Positions 18,830 through 28,014 are shown, numbered from the stretch's first letter. The stretch: DNA of 64,000 nucleotides from Methanomicrobiales archaeon HGW-Methanomicrobiales-1 (GCA_002839675.1 PGYM01000002.1:414111-478110), one strand, 5' to 3'. Program-made: numbers and translations. Notes: a model not told the origin generated them from the sequence alone.

Positions 18830-19528
18830 ATGACGGGAGAACAGGAACATCCAATCCGGGTCAGGGCATTCCAGCACACCCCCTCAGAACCGCTCGGCTT
18901 TTTTGAACAGATCTTCACGGAACATAATGTCCCGTTCGAATACACCCGGCTCTGGGAAGGAGATCGCGTCAGCATGGATGGCGCTACGCACCTCATCTTC
19001 CTGGGCGGCCCGATGAGCGTGAACGATGAGCAGGAACTCCCGTGGCTCAAAGCAGAAAAAGAGCTGATCCGGCGGGCGGTAAAGAAGCGGGTGCCGGTGC
19101 TCGGCCTCTGCCTCGGCGCCCAGCTGATCGCGTCGGCCCATGGTGCCACCGTGTACCGGTTCGTGAACGAGACCGGTTGGTACCCGGTCCACACGACCCC
19201 CGATGCCACCAGCGTTTTTTCATCGTTCCCGGATACATTCCGCGTCTTCCAGATGCATGGCGAGACCTTCCACCTGCCAGTACGGGCAAGACTCCAGTGC
19301 CGGGGCGACCAGGTACCCCACCAGGGCTTCCGGCTCGGTTCGGCACTCGGGCTCCAGTTCCATCTCGAGATGACCGGAGACCTGATCCGGGACTGGATAA
19401 AAAATGAGAGAACATTCCTCCGGCAAAAGATCGGGCACGATACGGAACGGTACCTTGCTGAGAGCAACCGGCTGTGCCGGCAGGTGGCAGGAGAATTCCT
19501 GTACGGGAATGTGCGGAAAACCCGCTGA
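18830..19528 (+). CDS. Class I glutamine amidotransferase (GMP synthase-like)
   Basis: 232 residues. The nucleophile Cys94 sits in VLGLCLGAQLIA, and the His-x-Glu of the triad is in GLQFHLEMT (about 182-190). The GGPMSVND loop (about 59-66) forms the oxyanion region. This is a stand-alone glutaminase domain of the kind often annotated as GMP synthase-like or gamma-glutamyl-peptidase-like. No synthase partner is adjacent, so it may hydrolyse gamma-glutamyl compounds. Confidence 0.85.
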   Translation: MTGEQEHPIRVRAFQHTPSEPLGFFEQIFTEHNVPFEYTRLWEGDRVSMDGATHLIFLGGPMSVNDEQELPWLKAEKELIRRAVKKRVPVLGLCLGAQLIASAHGATVYRFVNETGWYPVHTTPDATSVFSSFPDTFRVFQMHGETFHLPVRARLQCRGDQVPHQGFRLGSALGLQFHLEMTGDLIRDWIKNERTFLRQKIGHDTERYLAESNRLCRQVAGEFLYGNVRKTR

Positions 19529-19637
19529 TCCTCAAAGAAAAATGCGTCACCTGATCCAGACTGGTTCGACTGCGTGTAAGGTTGGCAGTGATGAGGGGGG
19601 GCAGAAGTTTTAATCCGTGACCGCTGACATTCTCTGC

Positions 19638-20132
19638 ATGAAGAATATCCTCCGCCTCCTCATACCGCTCACCCTCATCCTCTGCGTTCTTGCCATGGGA
19701 TGTACACAGCCGGCCCCTGCCCCCGCTCCCGTCCCGGTACCTGCAACGCCGCTGCCGGTCGCCACGACCCTGCAAGTACCGGTCTCACCCACCGCACAAA
19801 CCTGCTCGCTCACTCCCGGCCCCACGCAGCAGGTGCCGGAGGACGAGTCGGTCAGCATCACGGTTAACCGGAACACGATTAGCGAGAACCCGACCATCAC
19901 CACGAGATTCAATGGCGGCCTGGGCCTTGGCATGATCCAGAGGATGGCAGTTACCGTCATCCGCTCGGACTGCGTCACCGAACAGGGCCTGCAGGACGCT
20001 CCGGGGATAGGGGCCAGTGTAACCCTGATGGGCACAACCAAAACCGATCGCGTGATCGTGGTAGTGACCATGACCTCTGGCGACCAGTACACGGTCATTG
20101 ACAACGATTACCCGTTCCCGAAGGCGATGTAA
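19638..20132 (+). CDS. Small lipoprotein
   Basis: 164 residues. A signal peptide ends in LAMGC, followed by a Pro/Ala-rich linker (about 22-60) and a beta-rich domain (about 65-164) with two Cys that could form a disulfide with one in the linker. No family recognised. ATG 19638 is chosen over the upstream GTG 19617 because it gives a normal lipoprotein signal. Confidence 0.7.
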   Translation: MKNILRLLIPLTLILCVLAMGCTQPAPAPAPVPVPATPLPVATTLQVPVSPTAQTCSLTPGPTQQVPEDESVSITVNRNTISENPTITTRFNGGLGLGMIQRMAVTVIRSDCVTEQGLQDAPGIGASVTLMGTTKTDRVIVVVTMTSGDQYTVIDNDYPFPKAM

Positions 20133-20150
20133 TCCGGGATCCGGGTTTCA

Positions 20151-20189
20151 GAATTTATAAAAAAATCCGTTTTTTTATTTTATAAAATT
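20151..20189. terminator. Bidirectional terminator between convergent genes
   Basis: An imperfect inverted repeat of AATTTTATAAAA type with T runs on both strands (7 A, 7 T) lies between the stop codons. It overlaps the last codons of the response regulator. Confidence 0.5.
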
Positions 20190-21410
20190 AAGGGTGACAC
20201 GGAGATCCGTATCCGTGAAGGGCTTGACAATAAATCCCGCGGGCTCGACTTCCTTTGCCCGGTCAAGGATATCCTGGTCGCTGTTCCCCGAGAAAAAAAT
20301 GATCTGGGCATTTGAATTGGCTTTAATTATCCGGGCCGCACTAATCCCATCCAGTTTTCCGGGCATCATGATGTCCATGAACACGAGATCGGGGTTTGTC
20401 TGCTCCGAGAGTTTCACCGCCTCTTCGCCGGATTCTGCCATGGCACAGGTCTCATAGCCAAGCATTTTCAGCCGCAGCTGCATAAGATTCCGGATAATCT
20501 CGTCATCATCAACGATCATGACTTTCTCTTTTTTGGTGACCGGGTAAGAGACGGGCTTTGATGAGGTGTTCCGGGTCGGAGAGCCGGGTGTACTCACGGT
20601 ATCCGGCTTCGCTTTTTTACCGGCGGTTGCTTTTGCCGCCGGAGCTGAAACGCTTTTTAACTTAACAGGAGCATCGCCCTGTGCACCGTCAGCCTCATCC
20701 ATACTGGTCGTCTTTATGGCAGGGTTGAAATTGAACACGTTCCGGTCCTTGGAGCCATACTGCCGCACCCCGGGGGAGAACTCAGAGAATACTTCGAGAG
20801 CGTTTCTCCCCATTCGTTTTCGTGTCATGACCTGCCGGAGGTCCTCTTTTGAGAACACCATTTCTATAGCGTCAAGGTCAGGCACACTCAGATCACCCAG
20901 GCCGAGGAGAACAAACAGGGGAGGGATATCCCGGTAATCATAGACACTGGAGAGCAGAACTTTTCCGGCCTTTTTTATCAGCGCTGGTCGGACCCGCTTG
21001 TCGCAGGCAGTAACGAGCATGTGGAGCCCGGTTGATCGTTCATACTCAAATCCGGCAATATCTGCAAGGTCTGCGATCATAACGAGCGCAGCCCGGTCCA
21101 TCATCCCGCCTTTTTTTATAACGTTCAGGACGAAAACGCCCCTGCTGGCGCAGTCAGCTTTGATAAATTCGCTGAGCATCTGCTCATTGTCATCGCCAAG
21201 CTGGTGTTCCCCCTTCTCCATCGAGTCTATCAGCTCTTCCGGCGTCAGGTACAACTTGTTAAAGAGGGTTGCCCAGGCTTCATACAACAGACCGTGCTCG
21301 GGCTTCATGGATCCCGTCTTTAAGCAGGCCTCGAATATGCTGAGCAACTGCTCGGGGGTATATCTCTCCATTTGCGTGATATTTGAAGTCGGTATGGGAG
21401 TGTGGAGCAT
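20175..21410 (-). CDS. Response regulator with long N-terminal helical domain
   Basis: 411 residues. The C-terminal about 120 residues are a CheY-like receiver: VMIVDDDE acidic pocket, phospho-acceptor Asp in DLVFMDIMMP, Ser in FFSGNSD and Lys in IVKPF. The N-terminal about 215 residues are mostly helical and not recognised. A low-complexity Lys/Ala/Ser/Pro linker (about 225-290) joins the two. A receiver at the C-terminus with no DNA-binding domain suggests regulation by protein contact. Start ATG 21410 is open to doubt; an internal ATG at 21371 (MERYTPEQ) is the alternative. Confidence 0.75.
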   Translation of the reverse strand: MLHTPIPTSNITQMERYTPEQLLSIFEACLKTGSMKPEHGLLYEAWATLFNKLYLTPEELIDSMEKGEHQLGDDNEQMLSEFIKADCASRGVFVLNVIKKGGMMDRAALVMIADLADIAGFEYERSTGLHMLVTACDKRVRPALIKKAGKVLLSSVYDYRDIPPLFVLLGLGDLSVPDLDAIEMVFSKEDLRQVMTRKRMGRNALEVFSEFSPGVRQYGSKDRNVFNFNPAIKTTSMDEADGAQGDAPVKLKSVSAPAAKATAGKKAKPDTVSTPGSPTRNTSSKPVSYPVTKKEKVMIVDDDEIIRNLMQLRLKMLGYETCAMAESGEEAVKLSEQTNPDLVFMDIMMPGKLDGISAARIIKANSNAQIIFFSGNSDQDILDRAKEVEPAGFIVKPFTDTDLRVTLNFIK

Positions 21411-21582
21411 TTTTTGTCGACTATAAATATCGTCCTTAACCGCGAATATATGTTTTTATTTTGAATAAATTTCCCCGTGGTGGCTGAACCTGCATCATCA
21501 GCAACCCGGAACCAGTATAATACCTGACGTGCCGGGCTGGAAAAAGAAAAAATCCGGCGGGATCGGATCCGCCGGCAGGGAA

Positions 21583-22206
21583 TTACACGACCCGCGAGGT
21601 GGTCGAGGCTTCGATGCCCTTATCGGTGATGATGAACGGCAGGAGCCGCTGGGGAGCGGCCGCATCTTTTATTTTATGAACCGCGAGCGTTCGCTCGATC
21701 TCGGCCTGGTGAATATCGGTCTTGAACTCGATGACGAGATCGGCAGCCCGCATGATCCTCGTCATTTCCATCTGCGGGTGGATATCGGTATACACTACAA
21801 ACAACATGTTTGCGCCGCGTTTCCTCATCTCTTCACGGGTCTTTTTCAAAAATTTGAGGGCTTCTTCAATCCCGTACTTGATGATGATGGTCGAGAGCGA
21901 ATCGACAATGATCCTGCCTCCTGCCATCTGGGGGATGTACATCTCCGGGTGGAGATCCGTAGCGTCGATCATCCCCACCTCAATATCCCCTTCATTCATC
22001 AGGTACGTTCCCTCTTCTCCGCCTTCTGCCTGCCAGAACTGCTTGGATGCCAGATCGACACCGGCAAGCGGCGTCCCGTAGATCATGATGAGGGTCCCCT
22101 CAGGAAAACCACCGTCAAGGAGCAGGTTGAGCCCCACGATACCGGTGGTCCGCTTCTTGACCTTCCCGCTGAAGGGAATGTCCTGGATGCGGCTTTTTAC
22201 GTCCAT
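21583..22206 (-). CDS. KaiC/RadA-like RecA-fold protein with degenerate P-loop
   Basis: 207 residues. It starts RIQDIPFSGK then TTGIVGLNLLLDGGFPEGTLIMIYG, typical of archaeal KaiC-like proteins. The Walker A position reads GTPLAGVDLAS, lacking the Gly-Lys-Thr/Ser needed for ATP binding. A Walker B-like strand remains as RIIVDSLS (about 98-105). It is probably a non-hydrolysing regulator or partner of another RecA-fold protein. The mRNA may be leaderless (AT-rich GTAAATAAT about 30 bp before ATG 22206). It lies between a response regulator and an acyl-CoA synthetase on the same strand. Confidence 0.78.
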   Translation of the reverse strand: MDVKSRIQDIPFSGKVKKRTTGIVGLNLLLDGGFPEGTLIMIYGTPLAGVDLASKQFWQAEGGEEGTYLMNEGDIEVGMIDATDLHPEMYIPQMAGGRIIVDSLSTIIIKYGIEEALKFLKKTREEMRKRGANMLFVVYTDIHPQMEMTRIMRAADLVIEFKTDIHQAEIERTLAVHKIKDAAAPQRLLPFIITDKGIEASTTSRVV

Positions 22207-22299
22207 AAAAAATACTTAATTCTAATATTATTTACAGCGAGATTAAAAGGTTTGTGGGGGTGCGCGGGATTTTGTCGCAGAATATCCCGCCAAATTGCA

Positions 22300-23841
22300 T
22301 TACGAGCCCGATTCGCGGAACTTTTCCCGGAGGTCCCTGCGCAGCAGTTTCCAGCCATGGACGCGGGGCAGTGCATCAACGAGGACCAGTTTTCTTGGAA
22401 TCTTGTAACCGGCAAGGTGTTCCCGGCAATAGGTTTCCAGATCGGCTTCCGTGAGTGCCATGCCGGGTTTCAGGACGATCGCAGCGACCGGCACTTCGCC
22501 TTTGCGTTCCTCGGGAATACCGAACACGGCCACATCGGCAACGGCCGGGTGGCGGATGATCACGTTCTCGACTTCGGTCGGGTAGATCTTCCAGCCCGAC
22601 ATGATGATCATGTCTTTTTTCCGGTCCGTGATGATCAGGATACCGTCTTCATCAATGTACCCGATATCCCCGGTCAGGAACCAGCCGTCGTGCCGGAACA
22701 CTTCGGCCGTTGCCTCCGGCATCTGCCAGTAGCCCTGCGCGACCGACGGGCCGCGAAGCGCAACCTCGCCGGTTTCGGCAGGAGCCATCTCCGTCTCCGG
22801 GTTTTCCGTATCAACGATCTTAACTTCCGCATACCCGACAGCAACGCCAACACTCTGGTATTTTTTGGTCAGGTGCGGGTACTCGGGAAGCGTAGTCGTG
22901 CCCGATCCTATGACGATCGTCTCGGAGAGCCCGTACGAGTTGGCAACCGGGATGTGATACCGTTTGTCAAAAACTTCCCAGACTGAAGGGAGGAGCTGGC
23001 CGCCCCCGGATATGATCACCCGGGCAGACCCGAGACGTTCTTCCGTGCCCGGCGGAGCGGTATTGAGCGAGTGAATGACCGGGGGCATGCCCGCCAGCAC
23101 GGTGACCCGGTACTGCTCGGAGAGCGTGAGGTACTGGTCGAGATCGAAACGTTCCATCATCACATAGGTGCCACCGGAGCGGAGTATGGCAAGCCCCCAC
23201 GAGAACCCGACGTGGCCCATCGGGTAAATACCGAGATACACATCCTCAGGGCGCATGCGAAGTGCGTCGCGCTCGGCATCGAGTGCCATCATCCAGTTGC
23301 CGTGCGAGAGCATCGCGCCTTTGGGTTTGCCGGTGGTGCCGGCAGTGTACTGGATATGGCAGAGATCTTCAGGCACGCTGTTGATCGCACGCATATTGGC
23401 CGGGGCATCGGGAAAGGAAGACCATGCAACCGATCCCGTGCAGGAACCCGACGTGCAGATGATATGCGCAACAGTGGGAGACTGCGCCCGTATCCCGGCA
23501 ATAACCCCAATACCCTGGCCATCGGTTATCACCGCAACGGCGCCGGCATTATTGATCGTGTGCAACAGTTCCTCGCCCCGGTACACAATATTGGTAGGAA
23601 CGGCAACTGCCCCGATCCGCCAGATCGCAAAGTAGCTGATCAGGTACTCGGGCGAGCTGTCAAGGTAGAGGCAGACCCGGTCGCCTTTTTTCACCCCAAG
23701 GTTCAGGAGACCCAGACCGATCCGGTTCATCTCGTGCCGGAGTTTTCCATAGCTGTAGGTCTCGTTGCGGGAGGGGCAGATGAGCGCAGCCTTGGCTTCG
23801 GGAACGCTCTTTGAATCAAGCAGGGTGGTTATATTGGACAT
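22300..23841 (-). CDS. Acyl-CoA synthetase (class I adenylate-forming enzyme)
   Basis: 513 residues. It activates a carboxylic acid with ATP to the acyl-adenylate and transfers it to CoA. The P-loop-like A3 motif YTAGTTGKPKGAM (about 158-170) is clear, as are NSYGLSE (A5), the TGDIGYIDEDG stretch (A7) and DRKKDMIIMSGWKIYPTEVE (A8). The last lysine motif, usually GK, reads RVHGWKLLRRDL but keeps the Lys. The substrate cannot be predicted. The start ATG 23841 gives the family-typical N-terminus; an in-frame GTG/ATG exists up to 23910. Confidence 0.85.
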   Translation of the reverse strand: MSNITTLLDSKSVPEAKAALICPSRNETYSYGKLRHEMNRIGLGLLNLGVKKGDRVCLYLDSSPEYLISYFAIWRIGAVAVPTNIVYRGEELLHTINNAGAVAVITDGQGIGVIAGIRAQSPTVAHIICTSGSCTGSVAWSSFPDAPANMRAINSVPEDLCHIQYTAGTTGKPKGAMLSHGNWMMALDAERDALRMRPEDVYLGIYPMGHVGFSWGLAILRSGGTYVMMERFDLDQYLTLSEQYRVTVLAGMPPVIHSLNTAPPGTEERLGSARVIISGGGQLLPSVWEVFDKRYHIPVANSYGLSETIVIGSGTTTLPEYPHLTKKYQSVGVAVGYAEVKIVDTENPETEMAPAETGEVALRGPSVAQGYWQMPEATAEVFRHDGWFLTGDIGYIDEDGILIITDRKKDMIIMSGWKIYPTEVENVIIRHPAVADVAVFGIPEERKGEVPVAAIVLKPGMALTEADLETYCREHLAGYKIPRKLVLVDALPRVHGWKLLRRDLREKFRESGS

Positions 23842-24105
23842 GGCTGGACGAACGGATTCCGGTGATACAATTTTAGACGTTGATGTATTTAGGTGTGCAT
23901 TATTCAACAATCTGCATTGCGGTTTGTCCAGCGCGAGTCCCGCCCGAATTGCTCACTTGAGTTTGTTTTGAGGCGTCACGGTTTTTTTATCTCCGGCGGT
24001 TTATCGGCTGCAAAAAGATGAAAAAATTTCTCGTGCACGGCCTTGCCGGAAAAATCGGGGCAAACTATTTCTGTAACCAACCCCGTATTATTTGTCCTGA
24101 CACAT

Positions 24106-24414
24106 ATGGCTGAAGATACCCCCAATACTCAACCATCCCAACCCGCGCAAAATCCGCAAAATCCCCAGCAGCCGCGGCGGGATGCTCCCCGGCACCAGGG
24201 CAGCCGCAGGCACCACAACTACCGGAACCAGGCCCCGCGACCGGCTGAGAAGCCGGCTGAAAAACCACAGGAATCAAAAGATCTCAGTCTCGAGGATGAA
24301 GAGACCGAGCAGGACCGGAGCGCTGCCCCGTCCCGGCAGTCCCGGGGAGGCGGCCGGGGCAAGCCACCGAAACGGGTCATCGAGGAATGGGCCAGCGATA
24401 TCTATTGCGAATAA
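24106..24414 (+). CDS. Disordered Pro/Gln/Arg-rich basic protein
   Basis: 102 residues. Residues 1-75 are low complexity (Q/P/N then R/H-rich, then PAEKPAEKP), with an SRGGGRGKPP stretch and a distinct C-terminal tail RVIEEWASDIYCE. RGG/basic composition suggests nucleic-acid binding; this is inference. ATG 24106 follows an AT-rich cgtattattt box by about 20 bp, consistent with a leaderless transcript. A strong hairpin terminator lies right after the stop. Confidence 0.6.
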   Translation: MAEDTPNTQPSQPAQNPQNPQQPRRDAPRHQGSRRHHNYRNQAPRPAEKPAEKPQESKDLSLEDEETEQDRSAAPSRQSRGGGRGKPPKRVIEEWASDIYCE

Positions 24415-24423
24415 CGGGACTTT

Positions 24424-24460
24424 GGATACCGGCGTATCCGAAAATCTGGATCTTTTTTTT
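24424..24460 (+). terminator. Hairpin plus T-run terminator
   Basis: A perfect 6-bp stem GGATAC/GTATCC with a CGGC loop (24424-24439), followed after 13 bases by eight T residues. Confidence 0.6.
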
Positions 24461-24635
24461 CAGACATTTTCATTCACTGCATATATGCACCGCATCGTTT
24501 TTCCTTAAGAACGGTGAGAGCCCCCTATCGGGAACAGATCATACCCGACTCTCAATCCTGCAAGGATGAACCGGGATCGTTTGCGAGAATATTTCACAGG
24601 ATTACCTTTATCGGCGTTCCTGACGTTGGAATGAT

Positions 24636-25340
24636 ATGAGCTCGCACGCGCTGCTGTTCTGGTTCGTAATCCTGACAACTCTCCTGCTCGTTGCCGTACC
24701 GGGTGTATCCGGCTGGACCCTCCAGAGCTGGTCAACGACCCCGTCCGGGTCAGAACTGCCCCCGGGCACGCCCGTGACGGCGGCCTACAGTATTCACTTT
24801 GACTCGTGGGCAACCGGCTCGACCTTCGACCAGGGCAACACGCTTACCATGTACACGGATCTCACAAACCCGCACTGGGTAGTGAAGAAGATCGAGACCC
24901 TGGAGGATCAGCCCTCGGTTATCGAAGAGATCCCGGTCCGCCAGTCTGCACAGGTACGGCTGGACAGCTGGACGCTGAGTTACTCAAGCAAGCGGTTCGA
25001 TATCAACGTGGAGCTGACCGGCACAACGCCGGCAACGGACCAGTCCCGGGACATCAGTGTCGTAAAGTTGCAACAGCTCACCTCAAGCGCCACCCCGGTT
25101 TCCGGTACACTGATTAATAAAAAGATACAGGTCCTGGTGCCGACACCGGAGCCTACTGTCACCACAAGTACGCCGACCATCGATGCAACCCCTGCGGAAA
25201 ATATCGAGGTTACAATGGTACCAATGGTCCAGGAGACCCCCACGAAAAAGGTGACCTATTCTCCCGGGCCGGAGCCGCTGCTTATCGCAGGATTGTTAGC
25301 CGGGCTGGTGTGCGTTATGGCAATGTTACGCAGAAAATAA
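24636..25340 (+). CDS. Surface protein with signal peptide and C-terminal membrane anchor
   Basis: 234 residues. An N-terminal signal sequence (about 1-26, ending PGVSG) precedes a beta-rich domain (27-170), a Thr/Pro-rich stalk (about 168-205) and a C-terminal transmembrane helix ending in MLRRK. This architecture (exported domain, Thr/Pro stalk, C-terminal anchor) is typical of archaeal surface proteins. The N-terminal domain resembles proteins found repeatedly in Methanomicrobiales, but its function is unknown. Confidence 0.7.
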   Translation: MSSHALLFWFVILTTLLLVAVPGVSGWTLQSWSTTPSGSELPPGTPVTAAYSIHFDSWATGSTFDQGNTLTMYTDLTNPHWVVKKIETLEDQPSVIEEIPVRQSAQVRLDSWTLSYSSKRFDINVELTGTTPATDQSRDISVVKLQQLTSSATPVSGTLINKKIQVLVPTPEPTVTTSTPTIDATPAENIEVTMVPMVQETPTKKVTYSPGPEPLLIAGLLAGLVCVMAMLRRK

Positions 25341-25473
25341 TAAGATTTTTCCAGGCCGGGTTCCTGACAGGACCGGCTGGAGTATCTTAACCCCGCAGAT
25401 AATTTTTTAAAACCGTAAATTTTTTCCTGAACATCGGTTCGTGCGGCTGACGGATGTACCGGACTTAAAACAA

Positions 25474-26046
25474 TTACCGGCTATCCAGCAGTCCCGCCAC
25501 ATCCACCGTCTTGACAATCCGGACACCAATGTTCTGCATGTCCCGGACATTGGTCAGGTGTACTTCGTTGGAGGCCGCCCCGGTTGCATCGCCGACCAGC
25601 ACCACCGGGTAATTGTGCGCAATGCCGTCAAAGACCGTTGTCCGGATGCAGTTCGGGGTCTGGATGCCGCAGACCACGAGCGAACTAACGCCGAGATTCC
25701 TGAGCATCAGGTCGAGTTCCGTGCCGATGAACGCACTCATCCGGGTCTTGGTGAGGACATGCTCTCCCGGCCGGGGTGCGAGTTCGTCGATGACTGCGGC
25801 CCCGTGGGTGCCGGCAACGGCAAACGGCTGTTTCCGGAAGAGATCCTGCCGGGTGATCTCCACGTCCGAGCCGTCCGGCCGGTGCACCCGCAGGATATGA
25901 AAGACCGGCAGCTTTTTGTTCCGGAACTCGGCGAGCACAGACTGTATTTTTGGTATTACGGCAGAGGCACCCGCAACTTTGAGCGGTTTATCCTCCAGAA
26001 CGAAATCGTTCTGCATATCGATGATGAGCAGGGCTGGTCGTCCCAT
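25474..26046 (-). CDS. Cysteine hydrolase, isochorismatase family
   Basis: 190 residues. The catalytic triad is visible: Asp10 (LLIIDMQNDF), Lys100 (LTKTRMSAF) and Cys133 (IQTPNCIRTT), with the usual cis-peptide before the Cys region. Family members hydrolyse nicotinamide, isochorismate, ureidoacrylate, N-carbamoyl compounds and others; the substrate is not predictable. It is divergent from the TauE-like transporter with a 68-bp spacer. Confidence 0.88.
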   Translation of the reverse strand: MGRPALLIIDMQNDFVLEDKPLKVAGASAVIPKIQSVLAEFRNKKLPVFHILRVHRPDGSDVEITRQDLFRKQPFAVAGTHGAAVIDELAPRPGEHVLTKTRMSAFIGTELDLMLRNLGVSSLVVCGIQTPNCIRTTVFDGIAHNYPVVLVGDATGAASNEVHLTNVRDMQNIGVRIVKTVDVAGLLDSR

Positions 26047-26114
26047 GATTGTTCCCGTTAGACTATTGATACCCGGAACATAATAACTCTGTAGCAGATT
26101 TCAGAGAAGCGCTC

Positions 26115-26921
26115 ATGGACTCCATCCTGCATTTCGCCATTCTCATCGTCACCGGTATCACTGCCGGGACTGCCTCCGGGCTCTTCGGGGTCGGCGGCGG
26201 GTTTTTAATGACGCCGGTCCAGTACTGGCTCTCCCTCTCGGGCGGCATGGACAGCACGCTTGCCACCCGGCTTGCGTTCGGCACCTCGCTTGCGGTGATG
26301 ATCCCGACCATGATCAGCGGGGCACTCGCCCACAACAGTCGCGGGGCAGTGAACTGGAAAGCCGCCGTCACCATGGGCTGTGCTGCCATCTTCGGGGGTC
26401 TTGCCGGGGGCACGCTTGCTGCCCACCTGCCGGGCATCGTGCTCCGGACATTCTTTGCCCTCCTGATCATCTTCATGGCTGTCCGCATGGTCTGGCACAT
26501 CCACAGCTGTCCGGCCTGCGAGCCCGGCGGATCAACCGGGATCTATATCGCCATCGGGTTTTTCATCGGCATCATCTCCGGCCTGGCCGGGATTGGCGGG
26601 GGCGTCCTGCTGGTGCCGGTGCTCGTGATACTCCTCGGTTACCCGATGCACAAGGCAGTCGGCACCTCATCGGCCTGCCTCATCTTTTCATCCGCCGGTG
26701 CCGTGACTGCGTATATCATCAACGGCTGGGGAGTTGCCGGGCTCTCGCCATACTCGATTGGCTACGTGGATCTCGTGACCTTTGCGATCCTTGCTGCAAC
26801 CACTATCCCGCTCGCCCGGTTCGGAGTGCGATGCGCCCACAGGTTCTCCGGCCGGCATTTGCAGATCGTGTTTGCGGGTCTGCTGATCGTTATCGGGATT
26901 CTGATGCTGGTGGAAGGGTGA
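26115..26921 (+). CDS. TauE/SafE family anion (sulfite/organosulfonate) permease
   Basis: 268 residues with about eight transmembrane helices. Two internally repeated halves each start with a Gly-rich motif: GTASGLFGVGGGFLMTP (about 17-33) and GIISGLAGIGGGVLLVP (about 154-170). This is the signature of the family. Members move sulfite, sulfoacetate or related anions, and the direction is uncertain. In a methanogen it might serve sulfur or coenzyme M metabolism; that is inference. It is the last GC-rich gene before the accessory island. Confidence 0.88.
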   Translation: MDSILHFAILIVTGITAGTASGLFGVGGGFLMTPVQYWLSLSGGMDSTLATRLAFGTSLAVMIPTMISGALAHNSRGAVNWKAAVTMGCAAIFGGLAGGTLAAHLPGIVLRTFFALLIIFMAVRMVWHIHSCPACEPGGSTGIYIAIGFFIGIISGLAGIGGGVLLVPVLVILLGYPMHKAVGTSSACLIFSSAGAVTAYIINGWGVAGLSPYSIGYVDLVTFAILAATTIPLARFGVRCAHRFSGRHLQIVFAGLLIVIGILMLVEG

Positions 26922-27224
26922 GAGATACCCTTTCAGGATCTTTTGCGGTAAATTGCCCGGGTAGCGTTCGAGCAGGATCATTTCAACCGGAATTTGAATC
27001 ATTATTTTTAGCCGGATCCAGACGCAAAATTTTTCAGCAGACTTTGATTCAAAAAATGCATCAAACTTTAATTTTATTTTTTTCAACCGGAGCTTAATTC
27101 AAAAATTTTGAGTGGGTCTTGATGGGAATTTTTTTATGATTTTAAAAAAAATTGACTCCATTGAAAGGAAACAAATTAAAAATTATACAAATATGTTTAA
27201 AGTCTATGGATGGTTTAATTCATT
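26922..27224. other. AT-rich intergenic region at the left edge of the accessory island
   Basis: No gene is seen in these 303 bp. Base composition drops sharply to AT-rich. It contains degenerate copies of a short dispersed motif (CCGGA..., followed by ...TTGAATC/TTGATTCAAAA) near 26983-27010, 27038-27060 and 27083-27105. Related sequences recur at 28.06, 29.4, 32.0 and 34.2 kb. Confidence 0.6.
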
Positions 27225-27941
27225 ATGCCTAATGCATCAGCGATTTGTGATGCAGTCCCATCGTTTTTCAATACATGTCCTTGGAGCATTTTAACCAATA
27301 TTTTTGGGAGTTTAATACTAGGAGTATTGGCAGGTCTTTTATCAAGTTTTTTAATCTACAAATATACTGCAAAACAACAAATTGCGATTCAATTGAATGA
27401 AAATATGGATAGATGCTTATTTGAAATTACTAATAATTTTAAAAAACTCAACGATCAAGAAATTAATGAACAATTAAAACGCATCAGCGAAATTGTTGAA
27501 AGGAAGAGAAAAAATCGAGATTTAAATGAATGGGCAGCATTTGCGAAGGTGGAAGCTGCTTTTTCAGAATCAAATTATTATCAATACTTGTTGGTTGACA
27601 ATATTCGCTATTTTATTTTACAAGTTGCACCAGTATACCCGAAAAAATCCACGAGAATTAATGAGATTAATCATCTATATCGATTATCTGAAGATTTCAA
27701 TTCAAAATTACAAGATTTTGAAAGGATGTTACTTGGTCAGATAAATGCTTTGATTTTACAAGATGAGAGCCGAAAAATAGACTACGATAATGTCGTAAAA
27801 ATGCATAAAGAGGCCTTTTTTAATTATTTCTCAAACTTTCGGCAAGAATATTACTCTCACTATCGTTTATTAGATCCTGAACATCCAAGAGAAATAAAAG
27901 TAAAAGTGTCTTTGAACATTTTTAATCCTAAACTATACTAG
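27225..27941 (+). CDS. AT-rich orphan: single transmembrane helix plus long cytoplasmic helical domain
   Basis: 238 residues. A transmembrane helix lies at about residues 24-46, followed by a charged, mostly helical domain (about 48-238) rich in Lys, Glu, Asn and Ile. Codon use is AT-rich, unlike genes upstream, which suggests recent acquisition. I recognise no family. The topology resembles membrane-tethered effector proteins of defence loci, but there is no direct evidence of that function. It stands alone. Confidence 0.6.
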   Translation: MPNASAICDAVPSFFNTCPWSILTNIFGSLILGVLAGLLSSFLIYKYTAKQQIAIQLNENMDRCLFEITNNFKKLNDQEINEQLKRISEIVERKRKNRDLNEWAAFAKVEAAFSESNYYQYLLVDNIRYFILQVAPVYPKKSTRINEINHLYRLSEDFNSKLQDFERMLLGQINALILQDESRKIDYDNVVKMHKEAFFNYFSNFRQEYYSHYRLLDPEHPREIKVKVSLNIFNPKLY

Positions 27942-28014
27942 ATCTACATAGCGAAATCCATAATAATAAATTCCAATTTTTTGATTTACTTCTCGTTCTT
28001 CACTTTCCTATTGA

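Noticed and set aside
21529-22986. Long plus-strand frame (485 codons) opposite the KaiC-like and acyl-CoA synthetase genes
   Set aside because: Antisense shadow of two well-supported minus-strand genes; its translation has no recognisable domain.
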